From: Phormidium ambiguum IAM M-71
Lineage (GTDB): Bacteria > Cyanobacteriota > Cyanobacteriia > Cyanobacteriales > Aerosakkonemataceae
Assembly (NCBI RefSeq): GCF_001904725.1
Contig: NZ_MRCE01000014.1
Location: forward strand, 125,449-189,448
DNA: 64,000 bases
Direction of reading: 5' to 3'
Shown here: positions 26,711 to 35,621 of the stretch, piece by piece
How the letters are laid out: every line of letters begins with the position of its first letter
Position numbering within the stretch: the stretch's first letter is position 1
The notes under the pieces: model-generated
What the model was told of the DNA's origin: nothing
Database searches by the model: none
What the model saw: only the letters and a program-made list of their open reading frames with translations
Position numbers and translations under genes: made by a program

Positions 26711-26768
26711 GGCGGGTTTAGCAGAAAATTTCCTGGTTACAGCAGAAGGGTTGACAACAAAACCCGCC
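26711..26768. repeat. inverted repeat downstream of the Cache hybrid kinase
   Basis: Nine-base arms ggcgggttt (26711-26719) and aaacccgcc (26760-26768) enclose about 40 bases that include cctggttacagcagaagg. I recognise this pattern as a recurrent cyanobacterial intergenic element. It lies between two convergent genes. Just beyond it, near 26791-26815, is a tract of cccctttgcccctctgcccc. Confidence 0.6.
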
Positions 26769-26812
26769 CTTATAGAGTTTTTGAATTCTCCTCCCCTTTG
26801 CCCCTCTGCCCC

Positions 26813-27442
26813 TCATTCCACTGGATGTTGACCGTAAAAAGGTAAAGCTTCTGACCAATGGGGACGTAACCCTTGTTGCCAATCTAAATATGCCAGTTCT
26901 AACAAATGAGAAACCGACGCACCCATATTGCCAGAAATTTCAATCAACTTGTAGGGGTAAGTCAAATTTGCCAAAGTTTGTTGCCAAACTTCCGGTTTCA
27001 TCACTGTGTCTGGTAATAATTCAACCTGCGTTAGATAGTTGACAGATTTTTGATAAACTGCTGCAAATACCTCACCGCGACTGGCAGGCATTTGAACTGC
27101 GATCGCTTGTCGATCGTTCCCAGGGTCATGCGCCCAAGCAACCGCCGCTAAAGTAGAAACCGCAAACAAAGGAACTTCTAACTGCTGCGCCAAAGTGCGG
27201 GCAGTGACTACACCAATGCGCGTACCCGTAAAACTACCAGGGCCTTTTGCAACCGCAATAAATGCCAAGTCTGACCAAGATTGCGGTTGGATAAATTCAG
27301 CTAAATATTGATGTAAGTGTGTTGATAAATCATGCCCTAAATTCCAGGTTTCACAGCGAATATCATCAGTAAAATTACTGATAATTATCCCTAATTCAGG
27401 GCTACTACTGTGAATACCCAAGCCATATCCCTTTAACTCCAT
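26813..27442 (-). CDS. tsaB: tRNA N6-threonylcarbamoyladenosine synthesis protein TsaB
   Basis: Actin-like ATPase-fold protein of about 209 residues that partners TsaD in transferring threonylcarbamoyl to A37 of ANN-decoding tRNAs. The diagnostic region is FIAVAKGPGSFTGTRIGVV, followed by ARTLAQQLEVPLFAVSTL and, later, MPASRGEVFAAVYQ. The open frame begins at 27454 with MERC, but the ATG at 27442 (MELKGYGLGIHSSSPELG) gives the expected N-terminus with the G-x-x-x-H-S/T-S motif, so I prefer it. No tsaD, tsaC or tsaE is in the window. Confidence 0.9.
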   Translation of the reverse strand: MELKGYGLGIHSSSPELGIIISNFTDDIRCETWNLGHDLSTHLHQYLAEFIQPQSWSDLAFIAVAKGPGSFTGTRIGVVTARTLAQQLEVPLFAVSTLAAVAWAHDPGNDRQAIAVQMPASRGEVFAAVYQKSVNYLTQVELLPDTVMKPEVWQQTLANLTYPYKLIEISGNMGASVSHLLELAYLDWQQGLRPHWSEALPFYGQHPVE

Positions 27443-27856
27443 ACACCTTTCCATGAATTTAACTACTACGCAGATTCTTGACTACGAAAATTTTCTGTAA
27501 TACCCCCAGTATAATTCCCATTACAACAGAAAATTTGCGTTAATTTAACTAGATACCTTACCTTTATATATTGAATTTATCTTATTATTCCTTAATAGTG
27601 AAAAGACTTTTTAAAGATTAGCCAAAATTTAGATTCTTTCCTTGTAGTTTGCCAATGGATATGGGTAACATAGAACTAGCTTAGAACATAGCTTTGTTCA
27701 ATCGATTCCAGCCAAAATACCACTTTGTTACAAGAACAAATAGAGTTAAGTTTTAAATTTTTTCCTTCAATCTAGCTAAGATCTAGATCACAAAATAAAA
27801 AAAAAAGGGCATTATTATCGTAGTTGATTGTGGGGAACACAATAAGGAGCAACAAA
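27443..27856. other. intergenic region upstream of the first PEP-CTERM gene
   Basis: About 410 bp of AT-rich sequence between divergent genes, with no gene recognised. A good ribosome-binding site, aaggag at 27843-27848, sits 8 bases before the ATG at 27857 and decides that start over the upstream in-frame ATG at 27824. Confidence 0.6.
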
Positions 27857-28735
27857 ATGAAATTACAACGTACCGCAACTTTTCTAGGCTTAGCTTGCAG
27901 CACTGTTTTAGCAGTTTCTACTGCGGCTCAAGCTGCTAGCTTCACCAATAATGTTAGCCAAACATCAGACCCTGAAGCTGATATTTGGTTAAACTCGATT
28001 ACTCAGAACGGCGTTACATTTAACGATTTTAATCTGGTCAAACAAGCGACAATTCTCAAGAATGATTCGATTAAGTTAACAGGTAACGCGGGAGAAACTT
28101 CTAATCCAGAACTCGGCGGATATGTAAATAATACTGGTGCTGCCAGCACAGAACGAGGTGATAAAGCAACTGCACCAGGTGGTAGAGAAGTATCTGGCTT
28201 AAATAACCCTACTGGTGATGACATTGCTGCATATTTAGGCAACACCAACCTCAACAATATCATTGACGTTGAAGATGGTGGAACCACCAAGATGAACCTT
28301 TTCTTTGAAAAAACAATTGTTGCAGATAACACAGGATTAGATAACTTGTTTTTCTGGGAACGGGGTGAAGGACAGTGGAATGCTAGCGATATGTTAATTC
28401 AAGCAATTGATGCTAGCGGAAATTTGATTGGTAATGCTTTAACGCTTTTAGGCGCTGAGAAACAATACGCAGGTTTTAGCATTGATACGCTGGAAATTGG
28501 TAGCGCACAAAAAGTAGGAACTTGGGGAGTTAAACTCAGCCAATTGGGAGTAACATCTGCTGCGGGTATCCGAATCTTTGCTGATTGGAATTACAGAGGA
28601 CCCGATTTCAAGGTGATGGCTCGCTCCAGCGCACCAGAAAGTGTACCAGAACCTGCAACCCTCGCTGGTTTAGGATTAGTAGCTGCTTCTTTAGCTGCTG
28701 TTCGTCGTCGTAAAGTCAGCAAATTATCTCAATAG
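27857..28735 (+). CDS. PEP-CTERM surface protein, paralogue 1
   Basis: Secreted protein of 292 residues. A Sec signal peptide (RTATFLGLACSTVLAVSTAAQA, cut after AQA) is followed by a beta-rich body with WLNSITQNGVTFNDFNL, NTGAASTERGDKA and NLNNIIDVEDGGT. The C-terminus is a classic PEP-CTERM sorting signal: VPEPATLAGLGLV, hydrophobic helix, then RRRK. Such signals are processed by exosortase and link proteins to the outer surface or exopolysaccharide. The body resembles a cyanobacterial exosortase-dependent surface protein family (XDP-like), which I assign tentatively. The gene at 29516 is a paralogue. No exosortase gene is in the window. Confidence 0.88.
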   Translation: MKLQRTATFLGLACSTVLAVSTAAQAASFTNNVSQTSDPEADIWLNSITQNGVTFNDFNLVKQATILKNDSIKLTGNAGETSNPELGGYVNNTGAASTERGDKATAPGGREVSGLNNPTGDDIAAYLGNTNLNNIIDVEDGGTTKMNLFFEKTIVADNTGLDNLFFWERGEGQWNASDMLIQAIDASGNLIGNALTLLGAEKQYAGFSIDTLEIGSAQKVGTWGVKLSQLGVTSAAGIRIFADWNYRGPDFKVMARSSAPESVPEPATLAGLGLVAASLAAVRRRKVSKLSQ

Positions 28736-28770
28736 ATTTTTGGAATACACTTCAAATTTGTTAGGGCAAC

Positions 28771-28811
28771 CAAGAGGTACATTACGGAAGTATGTACCTC
28801 TTGATTTTTTT
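28771..28811 (+). terminator. rho-independent terminator after PEP-CTERM gene 1
   Basis: Perfect 11-bp arms, caagaggtaca at 28771-28781 and tgtacctcttg at 28793-28803, with an 11-base loop and an immediate A-T8 tail. It lies 36 bp past the stop and has the textbook form. Confidence 0.85.
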
Positions 28812-29515
28812 TGCCAGCAACCCGCTTGTTGAAGCTCGCGTTAATTTGTCATGACTTACGCAAATTATGAGAATAAACGACTACTTGTAGGGGCAATCCC
28901 CCTGTGGTTCCCCCTGTATTTAGAGTTTCTGCGTAAATTCATAGAGAATTGGTATAAGCTAGCAATTTCTCAAGAAACTAATAATAAAGTCATAAATTAT
29001 TTAAATATATTTTACGTATGTTTAGATCCATATTTCCGTAAAATTACTAGCTACATTACCGAATTTAGTTTCATTATTGCAAAAACTGAATTTATATCAC
29101 CTTTTTTACATACCACATCAATTCAATTAACATAAAACTTAAATTTTACTTCCATGTTTTCCGAAATATATTCTCGATAAATATGGATTTAAAGTTCACA
29201 TTACTCCGCGCATAACAAGTTTTGTTATAAGTAAATACGTAGAAAATAAAATCCGTATTTCTTTCTTTTATTTGAGTTATTAAAAAACAAACAAATTTTC
29301 TTTTTGTCACTTGTCAATTGATTGTTTTATGCTTAAGATTGACTTGTGTGTAAATCCAATGATGACTTTCGGTAAGTAGAGAAACTTTATCATTTGGTTA
29401 ATAAACTAAAGCAAAGTTATTAACTGTTTTATCTACAAAGGTTCAGTCCTAAAAAAATCATATTAATTAGGAAAAACATTCTTAATTACATCAAAACCAC
29501 GAAGGAATAAAACAG
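28812..29515. other. intergenic region between PEP-CTERM paralogues, with a repeat-like element
   Basis: About 700 bp. Inverted ttacgca (28856-28862) and tgcgtaa (28930-28936) bracket an ~80-bp unit containing taggggcaatccccct, probably a small dispersed or MITE-like repeat. A 94-residue open frame across it (28851-29135) looks spurious. The rest is AT-rich. A ribosome-binding site, gaagga at 29501-29506, precedes the next ATG. No gene recognised. Confidence 0.5.
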
Positions 29516-30400
29516 ATGAAACTTACCAATACAGCCACGATTTTTGGAATTGCTTGCGGAACAATTCTTGCAATTTCCACAACAGCGCAAGCGGCTTCTT
29601 TTTCTGTTGGTGTTAGCCAGAAAACCGATCCGAAAGCAGATATTTGGTTGCAGTCAATTACTCAAAATGGCATGACGTTTAATCAATTTAACTTGATTAA
29701 TGAAGCTAAAGGCAATATTCTCCACAATGATATGATCAAATTGACTGGTAAAGAAGGAGAATCATCCGATCCTACTAAAGGTGGCCTCAACAACAATACA
29801 GGTGCAGCCAGTACAGATAGAGGCGATAATGCCAGTAAACCCAATGGTTTAGAAGTATCTGGTGTGCAAGACCCCACAATGTCTGATATTGCCACTTACT
29901 TGGGTAACACCAACTTGAACAATATTATAGATACTGAAGATAATGGTAGTTTTGAAATGAATTTATTCTTCACCTACCTAATTCAGGAAGATAACAAAGG
30001 ATTGGATAATATCTTTGTTTTTGAACGGGGTAGAAATAGTGATTTAGTTGTCCAAGCGATCGATGCCAAAGGCGATCTGATTGGTAATTACATCAAATTA
30101 GAGGATACAAAAAATCAAGTCGATCTGGGCTACAGTATTGACACCACAGAAATTAATGGCGCACAAAAAGTAGGTGGATGGGGAATTAGCCTCAAGGAAT
30201 TGGGAATTACTTCTGCTGCTGGTATTCGGATTAGAACAGAAAATGGTTTTAATGGCCCTGATTTCAAAATGATTGCTCGTTTAAATGACGATCCTATTTT
30301 ACGGGAAAGAGTTCCCGAACCAGCAACTTTACTTGGATTAGGATTAGTTGCAAGTTCTTTCGTAGTGTCTCGTCGTCGCAAAGCTAGTAAAGCTTGTTAA
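29516..30400 (+). CDS. PEP-CTERM surface protein, paralogue 2
   Basis: Secreted protein of 294 residues with the same plan as its upstream paralogue. Signal peptide ATIFGIACGTILAISTTAQA is followed by matching blocks: DPKADIWLQSITQNGMTFNQ, NTGAASTDRGDNA, YLGNTNLNNIIDTEDNG, and INGAQKVGGWGISLKELG. The C-terminal sorting signal is VPEPATLLGLGLVASSF then SRRRK. Expected fate is Sec export and exosortase processing at the surface (family knowledge). The start is fixed by gaagga ten bases upstream and by the signal peptide. It has its own long leader and terminator, so it is likely transcribed separately from paralogue 1. Confidence 0.88.
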   Translation: MKLTNTATIFGIACGTILAISTTAQAASFSVGVSQKTDPKADIWLQSITQNGMTFNQFNLINEAKGNILHNDMIKLTGKEGESSDPTKGGLNNNTGAASTDRGDNASKPNGLEVSGVQDPTMSDIATYLGNTNLNNIIDTEDNGSFEMNLFFTYLIQEDNKGLDNIFVFERGRNSDLVVQAIDAKGDLIGNYIKLEDTKNQVDLGYSIDTTEINGAQKVGGWGISLKELGITSAAGIRIRTENGFNGPDFKMIARLNDDPILRERVPEPATLLGLGLVASSFVVSRRRKASKAC

Positions 30401-30500
30401 TTCTCAAAGCTAAGCTGTTTCATGAGTATTTTTTTTAATTACATCAGGCTTATAAAGTTGCATCTATAAAATATTTAGTTTTAAATAAAAACTAGTATTA

Positions 30501-30535
30501 AAAAGGGTTCAGTGAAAATGAACCCTTTTCTGTTT
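30501..30535. terminator. bidirectional terminator between PEP-CTERM 2 and ycf34
   Basis: Perfect 10-bp arms, aaaagggttc (30501-30510) and gaaccctttt (30520-30529), with a 9-base loop and a T-rich tail (tctgttttt). The A run on the other arm lets it work for the convergent ycf34 gene, which ends at 30549. Confidence 0.82.
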
Positions 30536-30548
30536 TTACCTTTGTTTT

Positions 30549-30797
30549 TTATGTCGGTACTAATTCACCAGGACGTAATTTTGCCCATTTTCCCATTTCT
30601 TGTTTAAAGCTAACGCAGCCAACAACATCCCATTCCATTTCCACATAATCTTGTTGCGGACGAATGTTAACATTAATGCTGGGTTCAATTGGTTCAAAGT
30701 CAGGATCTTCGTTAAGGTGTGGTACTTCATGCTGCGTTTCTACGGCGTGGTAGGTGATGCAGCGATCGACATAATGGCAGTTAACGCAAATACACAT
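30549..30797 (-). CDS. ycf34: Ycf34 family protein
   Basis: Protein of 82 residues starting MCICVNCHYVDRCITYHAVE, with the CxCxxCxxxxxC cysteine spacing that defines Ycf34. In Synechocystis this protein has been reported to bind an iron-sulfur cluster and affect photosynthetic electron transport; homologues are found in cyanobacteria and red-algal plastids. The C-terminal half (EMEWDVVGCVSFKQEMGKW) is also conserved and adds another cysteine. It is convergent with PEP-CTERM paralogue 2 and divergent from the CCA enzyme. Its start is unambiguous because the first cysteine follows the initiator Met. Confidence 0.92.
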   Translation of the reverse strand: MCICVNCHYVDRCITYHAVETQHEVPHLNEDPDFEPIEPSINVNIRPQQDYVEMEWDVVGCVSFKQEMGKWAKLRPGELVPT

Positions 30798-30897
30798 AGC
30801 GTCTTCTCCAGTGGCTTTTTTGTTAATCTAGCTTAGACGAGTAGGCGATCGCTTAGTCCCTTGGTTGATTTTTGTTGCGACAATCTGAAAAATTAGT

Positions 30898-30931
30898 ATG
30901 AACCACAGAGACACAGAGAACGCAGAGAAAG
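30898..30931 (+). repeat. dispersed 'accacagagacacagagaacgcagag' family repeat at a gene start
   Basis: Copy of the repeat also seen at 5086, 38803, 38841 and 59221. It begins at the annotated ATG (atgaaccacagagacacaga) and encodes MNHRDTENAEK. It therefore either supplies the start codon of the CCA enzyme or makes annotation start too early. Confidence 0.75.
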
Positions 30932-32199
30932 AATTTTCTGCTTTGTCTGCTGAAAATTGGCCTTTTGATTTAAAATTCTTGCCGGAATCTGCTTACATGG
31001 TAGGTGGCGCGGTACGAGATGCGCTTTTGGGGAGAAAGCGCGATTATTTAGATTTGGATTTTATTATCCCGGAAACAGCGGTGAAGGTCGCTCGGAAAAT
31101 TGCTACTCACTACAAAGCTGGGTTTGTTTTGTTAGATCCCCAAAGACAAATTGCTAGGGTAGTTTTTCCCCATGCTACAGCTGATTTTGCTCAGCAGGAA
31201 GGTGATTCTTTAGAAACCGATCTGCGGCGACGAGACTTTACGATGAATGCGATCGCCTATCACCCTCACACTAACCAACTAATCGATCCCCTGCAAGGTT
31301 ACACTGATTTGAAGCAAAGTCTCATCCGCATGATTTCTCCTGCTAACCTACAAGATGATCCTTTGCGTTTACTCAGAGCATACCGTCAAGCTGCTCAATT
31401 AGGTTTTACTGTTGAACCAAAAACTCGTTTTGTTATTCAAGAAATCGCACATTTACTGGGTAAAGTAGCGGCAGAAAGAGTGCGAGTAGAATTAGGTTAT
31501 CTCCTCAATTCTTCCAGTGGAATTCCCTGGTTAACGGCTGCTTGGGAAGATGGATTAATTAATATTTGGTTGAGTCACGCCACAGAAAAAAGTTTCCGTC
31601 AACTTGTCGCCGTTGACTCCGCCGCTACAACATTAGTCAAAATTTGGCCTCAATTAGAAATCGAACTTTCCCAAGCAATTAAAGATACTATCAAAACTCC
31701 TTGGTTAAGTCTTGCCAAACTTGCTTGTTTAGTTACGAACGATCCGATTTTAGCAGAAGCAGAATTACAAAAACTATCTTACAGTCGGGCTGAAATCAAA
31801 GGAGTTACTGCGATATTAAAACTTTTACCACAGTTGCATTTAAAACAAGACTTAACTACTGAAATGTCTTTAAGAGAGCAATATTTCCTCTTTCGAGAAG
31901 CCGGAAAAGCTTTTCCTATTGTTGCAGTTTCAGCTTTAGCTACTGGAATTTCGCTAGAAGGTATTTCACCTTTAATTAACCGTTATCTTACTCCAAACGA
32001 TCGAGTTGCTCATCCCATTCCCTTAATTACTGGTAACGATTTAATCAAGGCGCTGGATCTTAAACCTAGCCCAAAACTGGGGGAATTACTCACAGAAATT
32101 CAAATTGCTCGCATAGAAGGGAAAATTTCTAGTTTAGAGGAAGCGATCGCATTTGCTACACACCTAAACAAGCAGGAAAGCAGTGGAACAGTGGAGTAA
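30898..32199 (+). CDS. CCA tRNA nucleotidyltransferase
   Basis: Class II nucleotidyltransferase of up to 433 residues that adds or repairs the 3' CCA of tRNAs. Motifs: MVGGAVRDALLGRKRDYLD with catalytic Asp-Leu-Asp, then RRRDFTMNAIAYHP, and DDPLRLLRAYRQAAQLGF, the base-recognition helix. The C-terminal half is helical and includes a late ITGNDLIKALDLKPSPKLGE motif. It could be a full CCA-adding, A-adding or CC-adding enzyme; sequence alone does not tell. The first ~11 residues (MNHRDTENAEK) come from a dispersed repeat. The native start may be a TTG codon near 30941 (before SAENWPF), so the true N-terminus is uncertain. Confidence 0.88.
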   Translation: MNHRDTENAEKEFSALSAENWPFDLKFLPESAYMVGGAVRDALLGRKRDYLDLDFIIPETAVKVARKIATHYKAGFVLLDPQRQIARVVFPHATADFAQQEGDSLETDLRRRDFTMNAIAYHPHTNQLIDPLQGYTDLKQSLIRMISPANLQDDPLRLLRAYRQAAQLGFTVEPKTRFVIQEIAHLLGKVAAERVRVELGYLLNSSSGIPWLTAAWEDGLINIWLSHATEKSFRQLVAVDSAATTLVKIWPQLEIELSQAIKDTIKTPWLSLAKLACLVTNDPILAEAELQKLSYSRAEIKGVTAILKLLPQLHLKQDLTTEMSLREQYFLFREAGKAFPIVAVSALATGISLEGISPLINRYLTPNDRVAHPIPLITGNDLIKALDLKPSPKLGELLTEIQIARIEGKISSLEEAIAFATHLNKQESSGTVE

Positions 32200-32349
32200 T
32201 AAAGGTTTTTCTTAATATATAAATCAGAAAAGCATTAATTCTTAATACTCTCAATACAAATCCCCATTTAGCACTAAATGATAGTATTGCTCTAATCTCT
32301 CCTAACAAATTTCTCCCCTGCCCCTCTGCCCCTCTGCCCCCCTGTCTCT

Positions 32350-32952
32350 ATGCCTTCCCCAATTTGGCCTTATATTACCCCAGGAATCCCGGATGATTTG
32401 TTCGATCGCTTACCGGGCATTCCTCTAAGCAAAAGAGAAGTACGATTGCTGTTAATCTCGCATCTGCGTCTCACCCCAGAAACAATTTTGTGGGATATTG
32501 GCGCAGGCACAGGTACAATTCCGGTTGAAGTCGGGCTGCTTTGTCCGCAGGGTAAGATTATTGCCGTAGAACGAGATGAGGAAGTCGCAACTTTAATCAG
32601 ACGGAATTGCGATCGCTTCAGTGTGCCCAACGTAGATATAATCGTAGGAAGCGCTCCTGAATGTCTCAAAGACTTATCAGCACCACCCAATCGAGTTTGC
32701 ATTGAAGGTGGTCGCCCAATCAAAGAGATTCTGCTTGACGTTTGGCATTACTTGCCACACCAAGGCAGAGTTGTAGTGACAGCAAGCAACTTAGAAACCC
32801 TTTACAGTGTTTCTGAAACCTTTGCTCAGTTACAAGTACGGAACATAGAAGTTGTACAATCAGCTGTTAACCGTCTGGAGAAGCGAGGAAATAATCAAAC
32901 ATTTGCCGCTGTCGATCCGATTTTCATCCTCAGTGGCGAAAAGTTAGAGTAA
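32350..32952 (+). CDS. cbiT: precorrin-6B / cobalt-precorrin methyltransferase subunit CbiT
   Basis: SAM-dependent methyltransferase of 200 residues in corrin ring synthesis, responsible for methylation at C-15 with decarboxylation. It starts with TPGIPDDLFDRLPGIPLSK, where PGIPD...F...PLSKREVR is the signature of CbiT, then LRLTPETILWDIGAGTGTIP (SAM-binding motif I) and VERDEEVATLIRRNCDRF. VVVTASNLETLYSV is the later substrate-side motif. The 200-residue length fits the stand-alone CbiT rather than fused CobL. A run of cccctctgcccctctgcccc repeats precedes the start. cdsA follows in the same direction after 74 bp. Confidence 0.9.
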   Translation: MPSPIWPYITPGIPDDLFDRLPGIPLSKREVRLLLISHLRLTPETILWDIGAGTGTIPVEVGLLCPQGKIIAVERDEEVATLIRRNCDRFSVPNVDIIVGSAPECLKDLSAPPNRVCIEGGRPIKEILLDVWHYLPHQGRVVVTASNLETLYSVSETFAQLQVRNIEVVQSAVNRLEKRGNNQTFAAVDPIFILSGEKLE

Positions 32953-33026
32953 AACCAAAGAGATTTTAGATTTGCGATCCACTCTAAAATCTAAAATCTA
33001 AAATCTAAAAATTAAAAGAATGTCTC
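32953..33026. repeat. short aaatcta tandem tract before cdsA
   Basis: Contains cactctaaaatctaaaatct and further ctaaa units, a simple repeat also present upstream of the Nudix gene near 38340-38370. Such tracts are common in cyanobacterial spacers. No start-specific signal is evident. Confidence 0.55.
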
Positions 33027-33896
33027 ATGTCTTGGCCTAGAATACTTAGCGGAATTGTTGCGATCGTCCTAGCTTTAGGAATGATTTTCCTGGGAGGTTG
33101 GTATTTCACCCTTTGCTTCTGCATCATCATTTATTTAGGTTTATTAGAATACTTTCAACTAGTACGCGCTACAGGAATTGCTCCCGCAGCTAAAACCACA
33201 CTCGCAGTTAGTTTAGCACTATTAATAATTGCTACATTTTCTTCTACACTGGCTGATGCAGTATTACCAGTAGCCGGAACTTTTATCTGTTTTTATCTTT
33301 TATTTCAACCAAAATTAGCCACTATTGCCGATATTTCTACTTCAATATTGGGATTATTTTACGGTGGTTATTTACCTAGTTATTGGGTACGCTTACGCGC
33401 TCTAGGTCAAGCAGAATGCAGTAATTTAATATTAGGTGGTTATTGGCCAGAAAATTGGACAAACATCAAAGATTGGCCACAAGGACTTACGATTACATTA
33501 CTTGCTTTTGGTTGTATTTGGGCAGCTGATATCGGTGCTTATTTTATTGGTAAATTCTTTGGCAAAACTAGCTTGTCTCACATTAGTCCGAAAAAGACTG
33601 TAGAAGGAGCAGTTTTTGGCGTTAGTGCCAGTGTAGCCGTAGCTGTAGCTGGAGCGTGGTATCTCAATTGGCATTTTTGGCCGATCGCTGGAGTCGCATT
33701 AGGTCTTTTAATTGGTATTGCCAGTCTCTTAGGAGATCTCACCGAGTCAATGATGAAACGCGATGCAGGTGTCAAAGACTCAGGACAACTTATCCCTGGA
33801 CACGGCGGAATTTTAGACCGCGCTGATAGCTACGTTTTCACTGCTCCCTTAGTCTATTATTTTGTCACTTTGCTATTACCTTTATTACCGAAGTAA
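33027..33896 (+). CDS. cdsA: phosphatidate cytidylyltransferase
   Basis: Integral membrane enzyme of 289 residues converting phosphatidic acid and CTP into CDP-diacylglycerol, the precursor of phosphatidylglycerol. Several hydrophobic helices are visible (ILSGIVAIVLALGMIFLGGW; LAVSLALLIIATF). The C-terminal signature is present: ISPKKTVEGAVFGV, LGDLTESMMKRDAGVKDSG and PGHGGILDRADSYVF. AADIGAYFIGKFFGK precedes it and matches the cation-binding segment. All key family residues appear intact. It follows cbiT but there is no functional link. Confidence 0.94.
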   Translation: MSWPRILSGIVAIVLALGMIFLGGWYFTLCFCIIIYLGLLEYFQLVRATGIAPAAKTTLAVSLALLIIATFSSTLADAVLPVAGTFICFYLLFQPKLATIADISTSILGLFYGGYLPSYWVRLRALGQAECSNLILGGYWPENWTNIKDWPQGLTITLLAFGCIWAADIGAYFIGKFFGKTSLSHISPKKTVEGAVFGVSASVAVAVAGAWYLNWHFWPIAGVALGLLIGIASLLGDLTESMMKRDAGVKDSGQLIPGHGGILDRADSYVFTAPLVYYFVTLLLPLLPK

Positions 33897-34031
33897 GGCA
33901 GAAGGGAAGAAGAGGTGGGGAGGTAGGGAGGTAGGGAGAGTAGAAGAGAAGAGATAGTTAAATTATTTCTCCCCATCCCCTTTTCCCCTTTTCCCCTTTT
34001 CCCCTTTTCCCCTTTCCCCAGTCCCTAGTCA
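33897..34031. repeat. purine/pyrimidine simple-repeat tract
   Basis: Begins with aggtagggaggtagggaga runs (near 33916) and then tandem ccccttttcccc units (33970-34020), ending at the tagtcactagtcactagtcactg tract (34026-34047) that overlaps the 3' end of the DUF2993 gene. This is the same repeat vocabulary as at 44400 and 51660. It separates two convergent genes. Confidence 0.7.
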
Positions 34032-34784
34032 CTAGTCACTAGTCACTGAAATGCTACCTCGACAGATCAGTTGACCATTACTAAAGGTTAATTCCTGAAT
34101 ATCAACATCTGAACCTAAGTCTATGGTTAAGCTGGTTAAATTGGGGGAATTTAAACCTAAATTTCCTTGCATTTGAGGATTATCTAAATGTAGTTGATTG
34201 CCGTCGGAAACACTTACTCCAGTAGTAATTACGATCGGGGAATTATTTTCTACCAAACTCCCTTTTAGATGAATTTGATTGCCGTCAACTAAAATTTTTT
34301 GCCAATGAATCTGTTGATTTGGGAAAGTGGGAGAATTTGCGCCTGCTGTTTTGAGTAACATTCGGCAGAATTCATTTAAACCGCTAATTAGTAAATCGCT
34401 GTTTAAAGAAGCATTTAAGTCATCTTCTGATAAAAGTAACTCACCTTGGGCGCGGATGGGTTCGAGTAAACGTAAAGGTTTACCTTTGATGACTTGACCC
34501 AAGTTAATCCGAATATTTTCGGCAATTAACTTTATTTGTTGCAGGTGTAGACCTTGGTATATGGCACGACTGGTAAAAAGTGTTACTTTGGGGATGTAAC
34601 CAGATAAGATTTGTCGATCGCCTCCCTCAATCTGAAGTTGCAGGTCTGCTACTTGTTCCACTTGCGATCGCAGCCACAATTTTACCGCAGGTGATAACAC
34701 CTTACTAATAATTCGACTGCGTTGCTGGGGTAAGGTTTCTGTACTTTCTGTAGCTTGAGCTTCATTTGCTGGGAGTTCGATCAT
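34032..34784 (-). CDS. DUF2993 (LmeA-like) domain protein
   Basis: Protein of 250 residues from the ATG at 34784; upstream GTG codons would add three residues. The body matches DUF2993: VLSPAVKLWLRSQVE, ADLQLQIEGGDRQILSG, IRINLGQVIKGKPLRLLEP and LLLSEDDLNASL. It then has beta-rich segments (HLDNPQMQGNLG, LTSLTIDLGSDVDI). Members, including mycobacterial LmeA, are thought to be lipid-binding proteins of the cell envelope. No clear signal peptide is visible here; cyanobacterial members often lack one. Precise role unknown. Confidence 0.82.
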   Translation of the reverse strand: MIELPANEAQATESTETLPQQRSRIISKVLSPAVKLWLRSQVEQVADLQLQIEGGDRQILSGYIPKVTLFTSRAIYQGLHLQQIKLIAENIRINLGQVIKGKPLRLLEPIRAQGELLLSEDDLNASLNSDLLISGLNEFCRMLLKTAGANSPTFPNQQIHWQKILVDGNQIHLKGSLVENNSPIVITTGVSVSDGNQLHLDNPQMQGNLGLNSPNLTSLTIDLGSDVDIQELTFSNGQLICRGSISVTSD

Positions 34785-34880
34785 AAACACCACCGATGAC
34801 GATACATTTTTTAATGTAATATTTGTACATAGTTTACTGATTCTGGTAAAAACTCGTTAGCTAGGCAGTCAAAGTTAGGT

Positions 34881-35621
34881 ATGGAAAGGCTGCAAAAATT
34901 ACTTTCACAGTGGGGGATTGCCTCCCGCCGTCACGCAGAAGAAATGATCCAAGCAGGTCGAGTGCGTGTCAACGGCGAAATTGCTCATTTGGGGCAAAAA
35001 GCCGACCCCCAGAGCGATCGGATTACCGTAGATGGTAAACAGATTAAATCCACTAATCGTCCTGAACAGGTTTACTTGCTACTCAATAAACCAGCAGGAA
35101 CCGTTTCTACCTGTAGCGATCCCCAAGGACGACCTACTGTGATCCATTTATTACCGACCTCACTGCAAACAGGACAAGGAATTTATCCTGTAGGACGCTT
35201 GGATGCTGATTCGACAGGAGCCCTACTGCTAACTAACGACGGCGATCTCGCCTTCCGCCTCATTCATCCTCGCCATAGCGTGCCGAAAACCTATCAAGTT
35301 TGGGTGGAGGGAAAACCGCCAGAAAATGTTCTGCAAAAGTGGCGCGAAGGAGTTATCCTAGAGGGCAAAAAAACCTTACCCTGTCAAATCAAGGTACTAA
35401 AAACAGGTTCTAAAGACGAAAGCACTCTTTTAGAAGTCATTTTGAAGGAGGGGAGAAATCGTCAAATCCGGCGAGTTGCTGAACAATTAGGATATCCTGT
35501 GATTCAGCTGCACCGCAGTGCGATCGGCCCAATTCAACTACAATTACCCAACCAGAGGCTTTTACCAGGAGAATACCGATATTTGACAAATGTGGAAATT
35601 AATTTTTTACAAAGTCGGTAA
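34881..35621 (+). CDS. RsuA/RluB-family pseudouridine synthase
   Basis: rRNA-modifying enzyme of 246 residues. An N-terminal S4 RNA-binding domain ([20 protein letters not shown]) is followed by the catalytic domain: [19 protein letters not shown], then [17 protein letters not shown] with the catalytic Asp, [14 protein letters not shown], and [18 protein letters not shown]. This set is typical of the RsuA/RluB/RluE/RluF group; RluB-like modification of 23S rRNA is most likely, but the target base is not decided by sequence. It is divergent from the DUF2993 gene, with about 95 bp between starts. Confidence 0.9.
   Translation: MERLQKLLSQWGIASRRHAEEMIQAGRVRVNGEIAHLGQKADPQSDRITVDGKQIKSTNRPEQVYLLLNKPAGTVSTCSDPQGRPTVIHLLPTSLQTGQGIYPVGRLDADSTGALLLTNDGDLAFRLIHPRHSVPKTYQVWVEGKPPENVLQKWREGVILEGKKTLPCQIKVLKTGSKDESTLLEVILKEGRNRQIRRVAEQLGYPVIQLHRSAIGPIQLQLPNQRLLPGEYRYLTNVEINFLQSR

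Noticed and set aside
28851-29135. 94-residue open frame between PEP-CTERM paralogues
   Set aside because: Its first third overlaps a repeat-like unit and the rest is AT-rich with no protein pattern or ribosome-binding site.
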